Positions 34,042 to 41,063 of a stretch of 64,000 nt of DNA are shown here, piece after piece (positions within the stretch are counted from its first letter, which is position 1; each line of letters opens with the position of its first letter). The position numbers were made by a program, and so were the translations under genes. Origin of the DNA: JAWLBY01 sp041687455. GTDB lineage: Bacteria; Pseudomonadota; Gammaproteobacteria; Xanthomonadales; Xanthomonadaceae. The stretch lies in the NCBI GenBank assembly GCA_041687455.1, contig JAWLBY010000010.1, forward strand, positions 84,176 through 148,175, written 5' to 3'. A model generated the notes under the pieces. It was not told the DNA's origin and ran no database searches. It saw nothing but the letters and a program-made list of their open reading frames with translations.

Positions 34042-35400
34042 TCAGCCGCCGAACTTCGCCAGCAGGCCGCGGACCATCACGATCGCGACCAGCACCGGCG
34101 CGACCACCCGCACCAGCCACAGCCAGCCGGCAAAGACCGCGTCCGGCATCTGCGGCATCTGCTCGCGCGGGATGCGGCCGAGCGCCCAGCCGGCCAGCAG
34201 CGCGATCAGCAGGCCGCCGAGCGGCAGCAGGAAATCGTTCGCGACCAGTTCGATCGCATCCATGATGCCGAGTCCGGCCAGCTTGATGTGCGACCAGTGG
34301 TTCAGCGACAGCACCGAGGCCAGCCCGATCACCCAGGTCAGTGCTGCGACCGACAGCGCTGCCTGCTTGCGATTCATCGGGCTCTTCTCGACCAGGAACG
34401 CGGTCGCCGGCTCCAGCAGCGAGATCGAGCTGGTCCACGCCGCGATCACCAGCAGCGCGAAGAACACCAGTCCGAACAGCACGCCGATCTGGTTGAACGC
34501 CAGCGGCAGCGACGTGAAGATCAGGCCGGCACCGCCGCCGCTCGGCTGGCCGATGAACATGATCACGACCGGGAAGATCGCCAGGCCTGCGAGCAGCGCG
34601 ACGCCGGTATCGGTCAGCGCGACGGCGGTCGCGACGCGCGGAATCGACACGTCGCGCGGCAGGTAGGCACCATAGGTCATCATCGTGCACATGCCGAGGC
34701 TCAGGCTGAAGAACGCCTGGCCCATCGCCGACAGCACGACGCTGCCGTTGATCTTCGAGAAATCCGGCACGAACAGGAACGCGGCCGCTTCACCGAGCTT
34801 GCCGGTGGTGGCGCCGTAGCCGACCAGCACGAGCAGGATCAGCAGCAACGCCGGCATCAGGAATTTGACCGCACGCTCGAGGCCCTTCTCGACGCCGAGT
34901 GCGACGACCGCGACCGTCATCAGCATGAACACCGCATGCCAGAAGGTCAGCTCGCCGGCATTGCCGAGCAGCTCGCCGAACGTGGCGCCGGGGTCGGCGA
35001 TGCCGGCGCCGCCGAACAACTGCGCCGTGTACAGCCAGGTGTAGTGCAGCGTCCAGCCGGCAACGACGCTGTAGAAGCTCAGGATCAGCACGCCCGCCAA
35101 CATGCCGATCCAGCCGATGCCGGCCCAGCCGCGGAAGATCCGCCGTTCGGCAGTGATCTGTTCCAGCGCACTGACCGGACTCTGCCGTCCATGCCGGCCG
35201 ATCAGGATCTCGGCCAGCAGGATCGGCAGGCCGACCAGCGCGATGCAGCCGAGATAGACCAGCACGAAGGCGCCGCCGCCGTTGTCGGAGGCCAGATATG
35301 GAAAGCGCCAGATGTTGCCGAGGCCGACCGCCGATCCCGATGCGGCGAGAATGAAGGCCAGGCGGGACGACCACATGCCGTGGATCGAAGCTTTGTCCAT
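34042..35400 (-). CDS. Sodium-dependent transporter of the neurotransmitter:sodium symporter family
   Basis: A 452-residue inner-membrane transporter with about 11-12 helices and the LeuT fold. The signature ASGSAVGLGNIWRFPYL in helix 1 and GGGAFVLVYLGCIALVGLPILLAE in helix 2 are typical; helix 6 carries MGQAFFSLSLGMCTMMTYG. It would couple Na+ entry to uptake of an amino acid or related compound. It lies 39 nt downstream of a Na+/H+ antiporter gene on the same strand, so the antiporter may maintain the gradient it uses (inference). Confidence 0.92.
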   Translation of the reverse strand: MDKASIHGMWSSRLAFILAASGSAVGLGNIWRFPYLASDNGGGAFVLVYLGCIALVGLPILLAEILIGRHGRQSPVSALEQITAERRIFRGWAGIGWIGMLAGVLILSFYSVVAGWTLHYTWLYTAQLFGGAGIADPGATFGELLGNAGELTFWHAVFMLMTVAVVALGVEKGLERAVKFLMPALLLILLVLVGYGATTGKLGEAAAFLFVPDFSKINGSVVLSAMGQAFFSLSLGMCTMMTYGAYLPRDVSIPRVATAVALTDTGVALLAGLAIFPVVIMFIGQPSGGGAGLIFTSLPLAFNQIGVLFGLVFFALLVIAAWTSSISLLEPATAFLVEKSPMNRKQAALSVAALTWVIGLASVLSLNHWSHIKLAGLGIMDAIELVANDFLLPLGGLLIALLAGWALGRIPREQMPQMPDAVFAGWLWLVRVVAPVLVAIVMVRGLLAKFGG

Positions 35401-35439
35401 GATGGGTTTCCGACTGCAGATGTGAACGGAGAAGGCGGC

Positions 35440-36942
35440 TCAGCGTGGTTCGGCGGCGGCCCGGCGGCCGGCAATGACCTGCGCTTCAGGCTCTGCCTTC
35501 AGGATCTTGAAGCCGACGTAGGCGAACAGCGCCGCGATCAGCGGATTGGCCAGGTTGAACAGTGCGTAAGGCAGGTAGTCGAGCGTCGCGACGCCGAGCG
35601 TGGCCGCCATGTACGCGCCGCACGTGTTCCACGGCACCAGCGGCGAGGTCAGCGTGCCGGCATCTTCCAGCGCGCGCGACAGATTGACCGGGGCAAGACC
35701 GCGCCGCTCGTATTCCGGCCGATAGATCCGGCCGGTCAGCACGATCGACATGTACTGGTCGGCAGCGATCACGTTGGCACCGATCGCGGTCGCCAGCGTC
35801 GCGGTGATCAGCGACGCGGTGCTGCGTGCGATCGACAGGATGCCGCGGATCATCCGCTCGAGCAGCCCGACCCGTTCCATCACCGCACCGAACGCCATCG
35901 CGCACAGGATCAGCCAGACGGTGTTCAACATGCTCGACATGCCGCCGCGCGACAGCAGCGAATCGACCGCCTCGATGCCGGTGTCGGATGCGTAGCCGTC
36001 GGCCAGTGCGAGCCAGGCGCCGGCGATCAACGCCGCCGGGCGCGACAGCGCCTCGTTGCCGGCACGTGCGACGACCAGGTCCGGTTGGAACACTACCGCG
36101 AACAGCGCGCCGAGCAGGGCGCCGATCAGGATCGACGGAAACGCCGCGACGCGGCGGATCGCCAGCACGACCACGACCGCGAGCGGGATGAGCAGATACC
36201 AGCCAAGCTGGAATTGCGCAGCCAGCGCGCCGGGCAGCTCGCCGAAATCGACGGCGCCGCCGGCCGGTGTCGCGAACAGTCCGAGCAGCGAGAAACCGAA
36301 CAGCGCGAGCAGGATGCTCGGGCCGGTGGTCCAGGCCATGTGGCGGATATGGCCGAACAGTTCACTGCCGGCCGCGGCCGGTGCGAGGTTGGTGGTGTCC
36401 GACAGCGGCGACATCTTGTCGCCGAAATACGCACCCGAGATCACCGCGCCGGCGGTGATCGCCGGTGACAGGCCGAGACCCTGCGCGACGCCGATCAAGG
36501 CGACGCCGAGCGTGCCGGCCACTGTCCACGAACTGCCGATCGCGAGGCCGACCAGCGCGCAGATGAAACAGGCCGCCGGGTAGAACCAGCCCGGGTCCAT
36601 CAGTTGCAGACCGTAGTAGATCAGCGTCGGCACGATACCGGCCAGCATCCAGGTTCCGATCAGCGCGCCGACCGCGAGCAGGATGAACATCGCGGTGGTC
36701 GACAGCGCGACGCCGTGCACGATCGCATCCTGCACGTCGGCCCAGCGATGGCCGTTGCGCATGCCGATCAGTCCCGCCACGCAGGCGGCCAGCAGCAGCG
36801 CGATCTGGTTCGGACCGTACGAGGAGTTGTCGCCGAACAGCGCGACCGACGCCGCCAGCAGGCCGATCAGCAGGATCAGCGGGATCAGTGCCTGCAGCAG
36901 ACTCGGCTCGCGAGTGCCGCCTGCGGTGGCAGTCGATGACAT
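35440..36942 (-). CDS. nhaC: Na+/H+ antiporter of the NhaC family
   Basis: A 500-residue inner-membrane antiporter with about 11-12 hydrophobic segments. Family landmarks are VGALIGTWMLAGIVPTLIYYG, SSWTVAGTLGVALIGVAQGLG, SGAYFGDKMSPLSDTTNLAPA and LVPWNTCGAYMAATLGV. It exchanges Na+ for protons, helping Na+ and pH balance. ATG 36942 is preferred because AGGA lies directly upstream on the minus strand; in-frame ATGs at 36963 and 36996 are possible. It is divergent from the Nudix gene across a 191-nt spacer. Confidence 0.9.
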   Translation of the reverse strand: MSSTATAGGTREPSLLQALIPLILLIGLLAASVALFGDNSSYGPNQIALLLAACVAGLIGMRNGHRWADVQDAIVHGVALSTTAMFILLAVGALIGTWMLAGIVPTLIYYGLQLMDPGWFYPAACFICALVGLAIGSSWTVAGTLGVALIGVAQGLGLSPAITAGAVISGAYFGDKMSPLSDTTNLAPAAAGSELFGHIRHMAWTTGPSILLALFGFSLLGLFATPAGGAVDFGELPGALAAQFQLGWYLLIPLAVVVVLAIRRVAAFPSILIGALLGALFAVVFQPDLVVARAGNEALSRPAALIAGAWLALADGYASDTGIEAVDSLLSRGGMSSMLNTVWLILCAMAFGAVMERVGLLERMIRGILSIARSTASLITATLATAIGANVIAADQYMSIVLTGRIYRPEYERRGLAPVNLSRALEDAGTLTSPLVPWNTCGAYMAATLGVATLDYLPYALFNLANPLIAALFAYVGFKILKAEPEAQVIAGRRAAAEPR

Positions 36943-37133
36943 CGGTTCCTCCCCGGGGAACATGCTGGCGATGACGCACGGCAGCGTCGTGGACACCCGT
37001 GGCCGGAACCACCGGCCGGGGCGCGACGCGCAAGTGTACCTGCCGAATCCGCTCCGTGCCGGCCGCCCCGGAGCGCTGCCCGAATCGATCCGGCGCCGCT
37101 ATGCTGGCGCCCCCGCATCGACGCGCCCCGGCC

Positions 37134-37688
37134 ATGAACGACATCGTCCGATTGCACGCCGCACTGCTGCACTACGCCGACTGCTGGCCCGACGAGCAGG
37201 ACGTGGTGGGGTTGTTCGTCGAGTTCCTGCGACAGTCGCCGGCGGCATTCGAACGCAGTCATCCGCCGGGGCATTTCACCGGCTCGGCCTGGCTGGTCAG
37301 CGCCGACGGCGAACGCGTGCTGCTGACCCACCATCGCAAGCTCGGCCGATGGCTGCAGCTCGGCGGCCATGCCGATGGCGACACCGACGGCGCGCGGGTC
37401 GCGCTGCGCGAGGCGGAGGAAGAGTCCGGTCTGCCCGGATTGTCGGTGTCGCCGGCACTGTTCGACATCGATCGCCACGCGATCCCGGCCCGCGCGAGCG
37501 AACCCGAACACTGGCACTACGACCTGCGCTACGTGGTCCGCGCAACGGCCGGTGCCGAGGCCTTCGTCGTCAGCGACGAATCGCATGCGCTGGCCTGGCA
37601 GCCGATCGCAAGCCTGGTCGATGCTTGCGATGCCGATCCGTCGCTGCGGCGGATGGCGCGCAAATGGCTCGATCGGAACGCCGCCTGA
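37134..37688 (+). CDS. Nudix hydrolase
   Basis: A 184-residue pyrophosphohydrolase. The Nudix box reads GGHADGDTDGARVALREAEEESG: the REAEEESG metal-binding core is intact, but the first Glu of the consensus (G-x5-E) is Thr, as in some subgroups with a GGHAD start. WLVSADGERVLLTHHRKLGRWLQL precedes it. Likely substrate is a nucleoside diphosphate derivative; which one is unknown. TATGCT (37100-37105) is a plausible -10 giving a leader of about 22 nt, and longer in-frame versions are excluded by it. Confidence 0.85.
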   Translation: MNDIVRLHAALLHYADCWPDEQDVVGLFVEFLRQSPAAFERSHPPGHFTGSAWLVSADGERVLLTHHRKLGRWLQLGGHADGDTDGARVALREAEEESGLPGLSVSPALFDIDRHAIPARASEPEHWHYDLRYVVRATAGAEAFVVSDESHALAWQPIASLVDACDADPSLRRMARKWLDRNAA

Positions 37689-37816
37689 CGCCGATCCACC
37701 GAGGTCGACGCCACGACCTCACGCGGTCTGCACCAGCCGCTGCGTCTGATCGGCTAGAGTAGCGCGCGGCGTCGATCTTCGAGATCGCACGCGTCGGCCT
37801 TCGGGGGAGGCTCAAC

Positions 37817-38911
37817 ATGCAGCAACTCGCAGTGTCCGCATCGTACGATGCGCTGGACGGCTATCTGCAGCGACAGACGTCGGGCGGCGAGGTCGCGGCC
37901 GTGCCGATCCCGATCGCCGACGAACCGCACGTGGCGACCTGGCGGGCCTATCTCGACGAAGCTGCCGATGGCGACATCGCCGCCGTGCTGCAGGCGTGTC
38001 TGCCGCAACTGCGTTTCCCGATCGCCGGAGGCATGTCGACCGATCCGGACTATCGCGCGGCCGTGCGCAGCATCGACGCCCCGCTGCCGGCCGATCCGCC
38101 GCCGTTCGATGATCCAGCCGGCATCCGGCTGACGCTGCAACCGACCGCAGCCGGCACGGTTCCGGTGCTGACGATTGCGTCGCGGTCAGATTTCGAACGT
38201 CTGGTGCGCGCGCTCGGTGCCCGCAACGAGCCGGTGCCGGTGCCGGCCGGCATGGGTGCCTGCATCGTCGGTGGCATGGTCAATCGCGATCGGGTTGCGC
38301 GACATCGGCGGCAATTCCTCGCCTCCGGCATGCCGGCATCGGCGTGGACCGACGAGTACCGTGTATTCGTCGCCGACAAACGCAACTACCAGGACCGGGT
38401 CGTGCTGCTGTCGGAAGGGCCGTATGCCGGCGTCGCCGCCGAGCGACTCGGACTCGCGCCGGACGACTGGCGCAAGCGTTCGTCGGTGCTGCGGCGGGTG
38501 CACGAATGTACGCATTACCTGACCGCGCGGGCGCTCGGGTCGATGCGCAACAACCTGCTCGACGAGCTGGCGGCCGACTATGCCGGAATCGTCGCCGCAT
38601 TCGGCCGCTACGACGCGCAGCTTGCACGAATCGTGCTCGGTGTCGATGACGAACATCCGTCGGACACGGCGCGACTGCGGCTGTACCTGGGCGAGCCGCC
38701 GCTCGACGAGGCGCTGTTGCCGCTGCTCGCCGCACTGGCGCGCGATGCGATCGCCGCGCTGGCGCGGTTCGATCTCGCCGAAGCGCCGGCCGCGCAGCCG
38801 CTCGGCGTCGAGCACGCGGTGCTGGCGCTGTTCGAGACGCCGCTGGCCTCGCTGGTGCAGGCATCGGGCGAACAGAGGCTGCGGGAGAGATACCGACGTC
38901 GCATCGGGTGA
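37817..38911 (+). CDS. Uncharacterised protein with zincin-like HECTH motif, first gene of the RiPP locus
   Basis: A 364-residue protein of no assigned function (it resembles a DUF7005-type family; recognition is tentative). The notable feature is HECTHYLTARALGS at 229-242, an HExxH zinc-binding pattern, followed 17 residues later by E250 in LLDELAADYAG, where a gluzincin-type third ligand could sit. A metallopeptidase fold is therefore possible. It has no signal peptide or membrane helix. GGAGG sits 7 nt before ATG 37817 and TAGAGT (37755-37760) may be its -10. It is followed after 35 nt by the sigma-54 activator, so it probably belongs to the control or maturation part of the cluster. Confidence 0.65.
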   Translation: MQQLAVSASYDALDGYLQRQTSGGEVAAVPIPIADEPHVATWRAYLDEAADGDIAAVLQACLPQLRFPIAGGMSTDPDYRAAVRSIDAPLPADPPPFDDPAGIRLTLQPTAAGTVPVLTIASRSDFERLVRALGARNEPVPVPAGMGACIVGGMVNRDRVARHRRQFLASGMPASAWTDEYRVFVADKRNYQDRVVLLSEGPYAGVAAERLGLAPDDWRKRSSVLRRVHECTHYLTARALGSMRNNLLDELAADYAGIVAAFGRYDAQLARIVLGVDDEHPSDTARLRLYLGEPPLDEALLPLLAALARDAIAALARFDLAEAPAAQPLGVEHAVLALFETPLASLVQASGEQRLRERYRRRIG

Positions 38912-38946
38912 ATCCCCGCGCGGCAAGTGAGTTACAAGGGGGGGGC

Positions 38947-40065
38947 ATGAGCGACGGGGGAGTGGCGGTACCGGTCGAACGCCCGGTCGCCGACGGGCTG
39001 ACCGATTTCGCCCGGCAATTGCAGCGACGGTCGCGCGGCCGGTTCGGGCCGCGACGTGAGGTCGAGATGGTCGGCGTCAGTCCGGCGATGGTCGAGTTGC
39101 AGCGCAAGATCGCCAAGGTCGCGCCATTCGACGAACCGGTGCTGATTACCGGCGAGTCCGGTGTCGGCAAGGAGCTGGTCGCGCGTGCGATCTACCTGGT
39201 CGGGCCGCGTTCCAGCGGGCCGTTCGAGAGCGTCAATTGTCCGCAGCACCTGGACGGCAACCTGACCGTCAGCGAGCTGTTCGGCCACGAACGCGGCAGC
39301 TTCACCGGCGCGGTGTCGGAGCGGATCGGCTGCTTCGAGGCGGCGGCTGGCGGCGTGGTGTTCCTCGACGAGGTCGCCGACCTGCACATGAGTGCGCAGG
39401 TGATGTTGCTGCGCACGCTGGCGGAGGGGGAGTTCAAGCGGATCGGCAGCAACCGCTCGCGCTACATGGACATCCGGCTGGTCGCGGCGACCAACCGCTC
39501 GCTCGACGGCCTGATGGCACGCGAGGAGTTTCGCAACGACCTGTTCTTCCGGCTCCGCTATTTCCAGATCGAGGTGCCGCCGCTGCGCCGTCGAGGCGAC
39601 GACTGGCGGCTGCTGATGGACTACCAGTTGGCGCGTGCAGCCCAGCGTTACGGGGTGGTCAAGCAGATGAGCGCGGCGTCGCTGCGGCTGCTCGAGCAGT
39701 ACGACTGGCCCGGCAACTGTCGTGAACTCAACAACGTGGTGTCGATGGGCTATGCGCTGTCCGACAGCGACGTGATCGAGCCCGAGGACTTCGAGGAGCT
39801 GCTGGAAGGCGGTCCGCGCCGCCGGCAGGGCGAGCCGCATTCGCTGTTCCAGGCGCTGATCGCCCACCGCTGCGATTTCTGGGATGGCGTGCAGCGACCG
39901 TTCCTCGATCGCGACCTGAATCGGGCGCAGGTCCGCGACCTGATCCTGGAAGGCCTGAAGGTCACCGATGGCAGTTACCGCAAGCTGCTGCCGCGGTTCG
40001 GTATCGCCGACGACGACTACCAGCGTTTCATGGACTTCCTGCGCCACCACCGCCTGAAGCCGTGA
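38947..40065 (+). CDS. Sigma-54-dependent transcriptional activator without sensor domain
   Basis: A 372-residue bacterial enhancer-binding protein. Only about 40 residues precede the AAA+ core, so there is no receiver, GAF or PAS input domain. The core has Walker A GESGVGKE (69-76), the sigma-54 contact loop GSFTGA (117-122; the usual GAFTGA with Ser for Ala), Walker B VVFLDE (136-141) and FRNDLFFRL with the arginine finger. The C-terminus (about 320-372, NRAQVRDLILEGLK to YQRFMDFLRHH) is a non-Fis-like helical DNA-binding region seen in some activators. ATG 38947 follows a G-rich ribosome site; GTG 38908 is less likely. It lies directly upstream of a near-perfect -24/-12 promoter and so should switch on the precursor operon. 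Confidence 0.9.
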   Translation: MSDGGVAVPVERPVADGLTDFARQLQRRSRGRFGPRREVEMVGVSPAMVELQRKIAKVAPFDEPVLITGESGVGKELVARAIYLVGPRSSGPFESVNCPQHLDGNLTVSELFGHERGSFTGAVSERIGCFEAAAGGVVFLDEVADLHMSAQVMLLRTLAEGEFKRIGSNRSRYMDIRLVAATNRSLDGLMAREEFRNDLFFRLRYFQIEVPPLRRRGDDWRLLMDYQLARAAQRYGVVKQMSAASLRLLEQYDWPGNCRELNNVVSMGYALSDSDVIEPEDFEELLEGGPRRRQGEPHSLFQALIAHRCDFWDGVQRPFLDRDLNRAQVRDLILEGLKVTDGSYRKLLPRFGIADDDYQRFMDFLRHHRLKP

Positions 40066-40079
40066 GCGAGCGCTCGCTC
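40064..40079. promoter_or_regulatory. Perfect 16-bp palindrome, candidate activator binding site
   Basis: GAGCGAGCGCTCGCTC is a perfect inverted repeat starting in the stop codon of the activator gene, about 100 bp upstream of the -24 element. That is the usual distance for a sigma-54 upstream activator sequence. Binding by the neighbouring activator is inference; it could also be a transcript hairpin. Confidence 0.4.
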
Positions 40080-40086
40080 CATCGCC

Positions 40087-40104
40087 ATGGAGTCGGGGCT
40101 CCAT
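40087..40104 (+). terminator. Small hairpin followed by TTTCTGT
   Basis: ATGGAG and CTCCAT pair around a TCGGGG loop and are followed by a short T-rich stretch. It could be a weak terminator for the activator transcript or part of the activator binding region. The stem is only 6 bp. Confidence 0.3.
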
Positions 40105-40164
40105 TTCTGTGCGTCAGATCACATTGGCGGCGCTGGTCCCCGCATTCTTGCTGGTCCGGGCTGG

Positions 40165-40181
40165 TTGGCATGTTGCTTGCT
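40165..40181 (+). promoter_or_regulatory. Sigma-54 (-24/-12) promoter of the lanthipeptide operon
   Basis: TTGGCATGTTGCTTGCT matches the RpoN consensus TGGCACG-N4-TTGCT with one mismatch (T for C in the -24 box). GG (40167-40168) and GC (40179-40180) are exactly 10 nt apart. Transcription would begin near 40192 and leave a leader of about 58 nt before the first precursor gene. The activator gene ends 100 nt upstream. Confidence 0.88.
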
Positions 40182-40249
40182 GAATGGCCGCTGTGCCGAC
40201 GCATGCTGCGCGGCACGAATTTCAATCGTCATTCATGAGGGAGTGCGAC

Positions 40250-40606
40250 ATGAGCAAAGTCACCCGCGGCGAGATCCTCGACATCATCGGTCAGTTCGCG
40301 TTCGAGGACGCCGAGTACCGCAAGTCCCTGCTGGCCGACCCGAAGAAGGTGCTGGCGAAGCAGATCAACCAGGAGCTGCCGGCCAACCTGAAGGTCAAGG
40401 TCGTCGAGGAAACCGCCGACACGATCTACCTGATCGCTCCGTACGCGCCGCCGGCGCAGGGCGACGAGCTGTCCGACGACGACCTCGAGCGCGTTGCCGG
40501 CGGCAAGGGCGGCCAGAAGGGCGACCGCTCCGAGAACTCGAACAGCTACGTCTGCAACGACACCAACGGCATCGGTACGCGCGTCGAAGTGCACGTCGGC
40601 GGCTGA
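40250..40606 (+). CDS. NHLP-leader lanthipeptide precursor 1
   Basis: A 118-residue precursor peptide. Residues 1-85 form a nitrile-hydratase-alpha-like leader (YRKSLLADPKKVLAKQI, LKVKVVEETADTIYLIAPYAP, GDELSDDDLERVAGG), ending in the GG (84-85) cleaved by C39 exporters. The predicted core is residues 86-118: it begins K-G-G, has Ser 94, 97 and 99, one Cys (102), Thr 105 and 110, and ends in V-G-G. With a single Cys it can carry at most one (methyl)lanthionine; Ser 99 (C-3) and Thr 110 (C+8) are the partners conserved with precursor 2. AGGGAG lies 6 nt before ATG 40250. It is the first gene after the sigma-54 promoter. Confidence 0.93.
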   Translation: MSKVTRGEILDIIGQFAFEDAEYRKSLLADPKKVLAKQINQELPANLKVKVVEETADTIYLIAPYAPPAQGDELSDDDLERVAGGKGGQKGDRSENSNSYVCNDTNGIGTRVEVHVGG

Positions 40607-40617
40607 TGGCAGCGGCG

Positions 40618-40646
40618 CACGGACGGGCCGGGCTCGGCCGTCCGTG
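40618..40646 (+). other. Strong hairpin after precursor 1
   Basis: CACGGACGG and CCGTCCGTG form a 9-bp stem, with an inner CCG/CGG extension, 11 nt after the precursor 1 stop. There is no T-run, so it probably acts as an mRNA stabiliser or partial terminator and not as a full terminator. Confidence 0.6.
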
Positions 40647-40648
40647 AA

Positions 40649-40689
40649 CCCGGCGCCGATGCGGTCGCGACGACCGCATCGGAACCGGG
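40649..40689 (+). other. Second, longer hairpin between the precursor genes
   Basis: CCGATGCGGTC (40656-40666) and GACCGCATCGG (40672-40682) form a perfect 11-bp stem with a GCGAC loop. Beyond a 2x2 internal loop, CCCGG (40649-40653) pairs with CCGGG (40685-40689), making 16 bp in all. It ends 26 nt before the precursor 2 start codon and so could also limit access to its ribosome site. Confidence 0.7.
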
Positions 40690-40715
40690 CAACGGCGACA
40701 GCGGGAATCGCGAGC

Positions 40716-41063
40716 ATGATCGAACTGACACGCGGGCAAATGATCGACATCGTCTGCACAGCGGCGCTGCGCAGCCCGGCCTATCGCCTGAAGCTGCTGC
40801 GCGACCCGAAGGCGGTCCTGTCCGAACAACTGAACTCGCCGCTGTCGCCGCGCCTGAACGTGCAGGTGGTCGAAGAGACCGAAGACACGATCTATGTCGT
40901 CGTGCCGTACGTTCCGCCGCAGAACGGCGACGAGCTGTCCGATGCCGACCTCGAACGGGTCTGTGGCGGCAAGGGCAAGGGCGGTGGCGGCGAAAGTGGC
41001 AACACCTACATCTGCAACAACGCGAGCGGCATCGCGACGCGGGTCGACATCCACTATGGCTGA
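40716..41063 (+). CDS. NHLP-leader lanthipeptide precursor 2
   Basis: A 115-residue paralogue of precursor 1. The leader (1-85) aligns throughout (YRLKLLRDPKAVLSEQL, LNVQVVEETEDTIYVVVPYVP, GDELSDADLERVCGG) and ends in GG at 84-85. The core is residues 86-115, again starting with Lys and Gly-rich residues, then N-T-Y-I-C-N (Cys 100) and G-I-A-T-R-V, ending in H-Y-G. Thr 97 (C-3) and Thr 108 (C+8) match Ser 99 and Thr 110 of precursor 1; the other Ser/Thr positions differ. ATG 40716 has GGGAA 8 nt upstream. Its last codons overlap the start of lanM by 8 nt, coupling precursor and synthetase. Confidence 0.92.
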   Translation: MIELTRGQMIDIVCTAALRSPAYRLKLLRDPKAVLSEQLNSPLSPRLNVQVVEETEDTIYVVVPYVPPQNGDELSDADLERVCGGKGKGGGGESGNTYICNNASGIATRVDIHYG

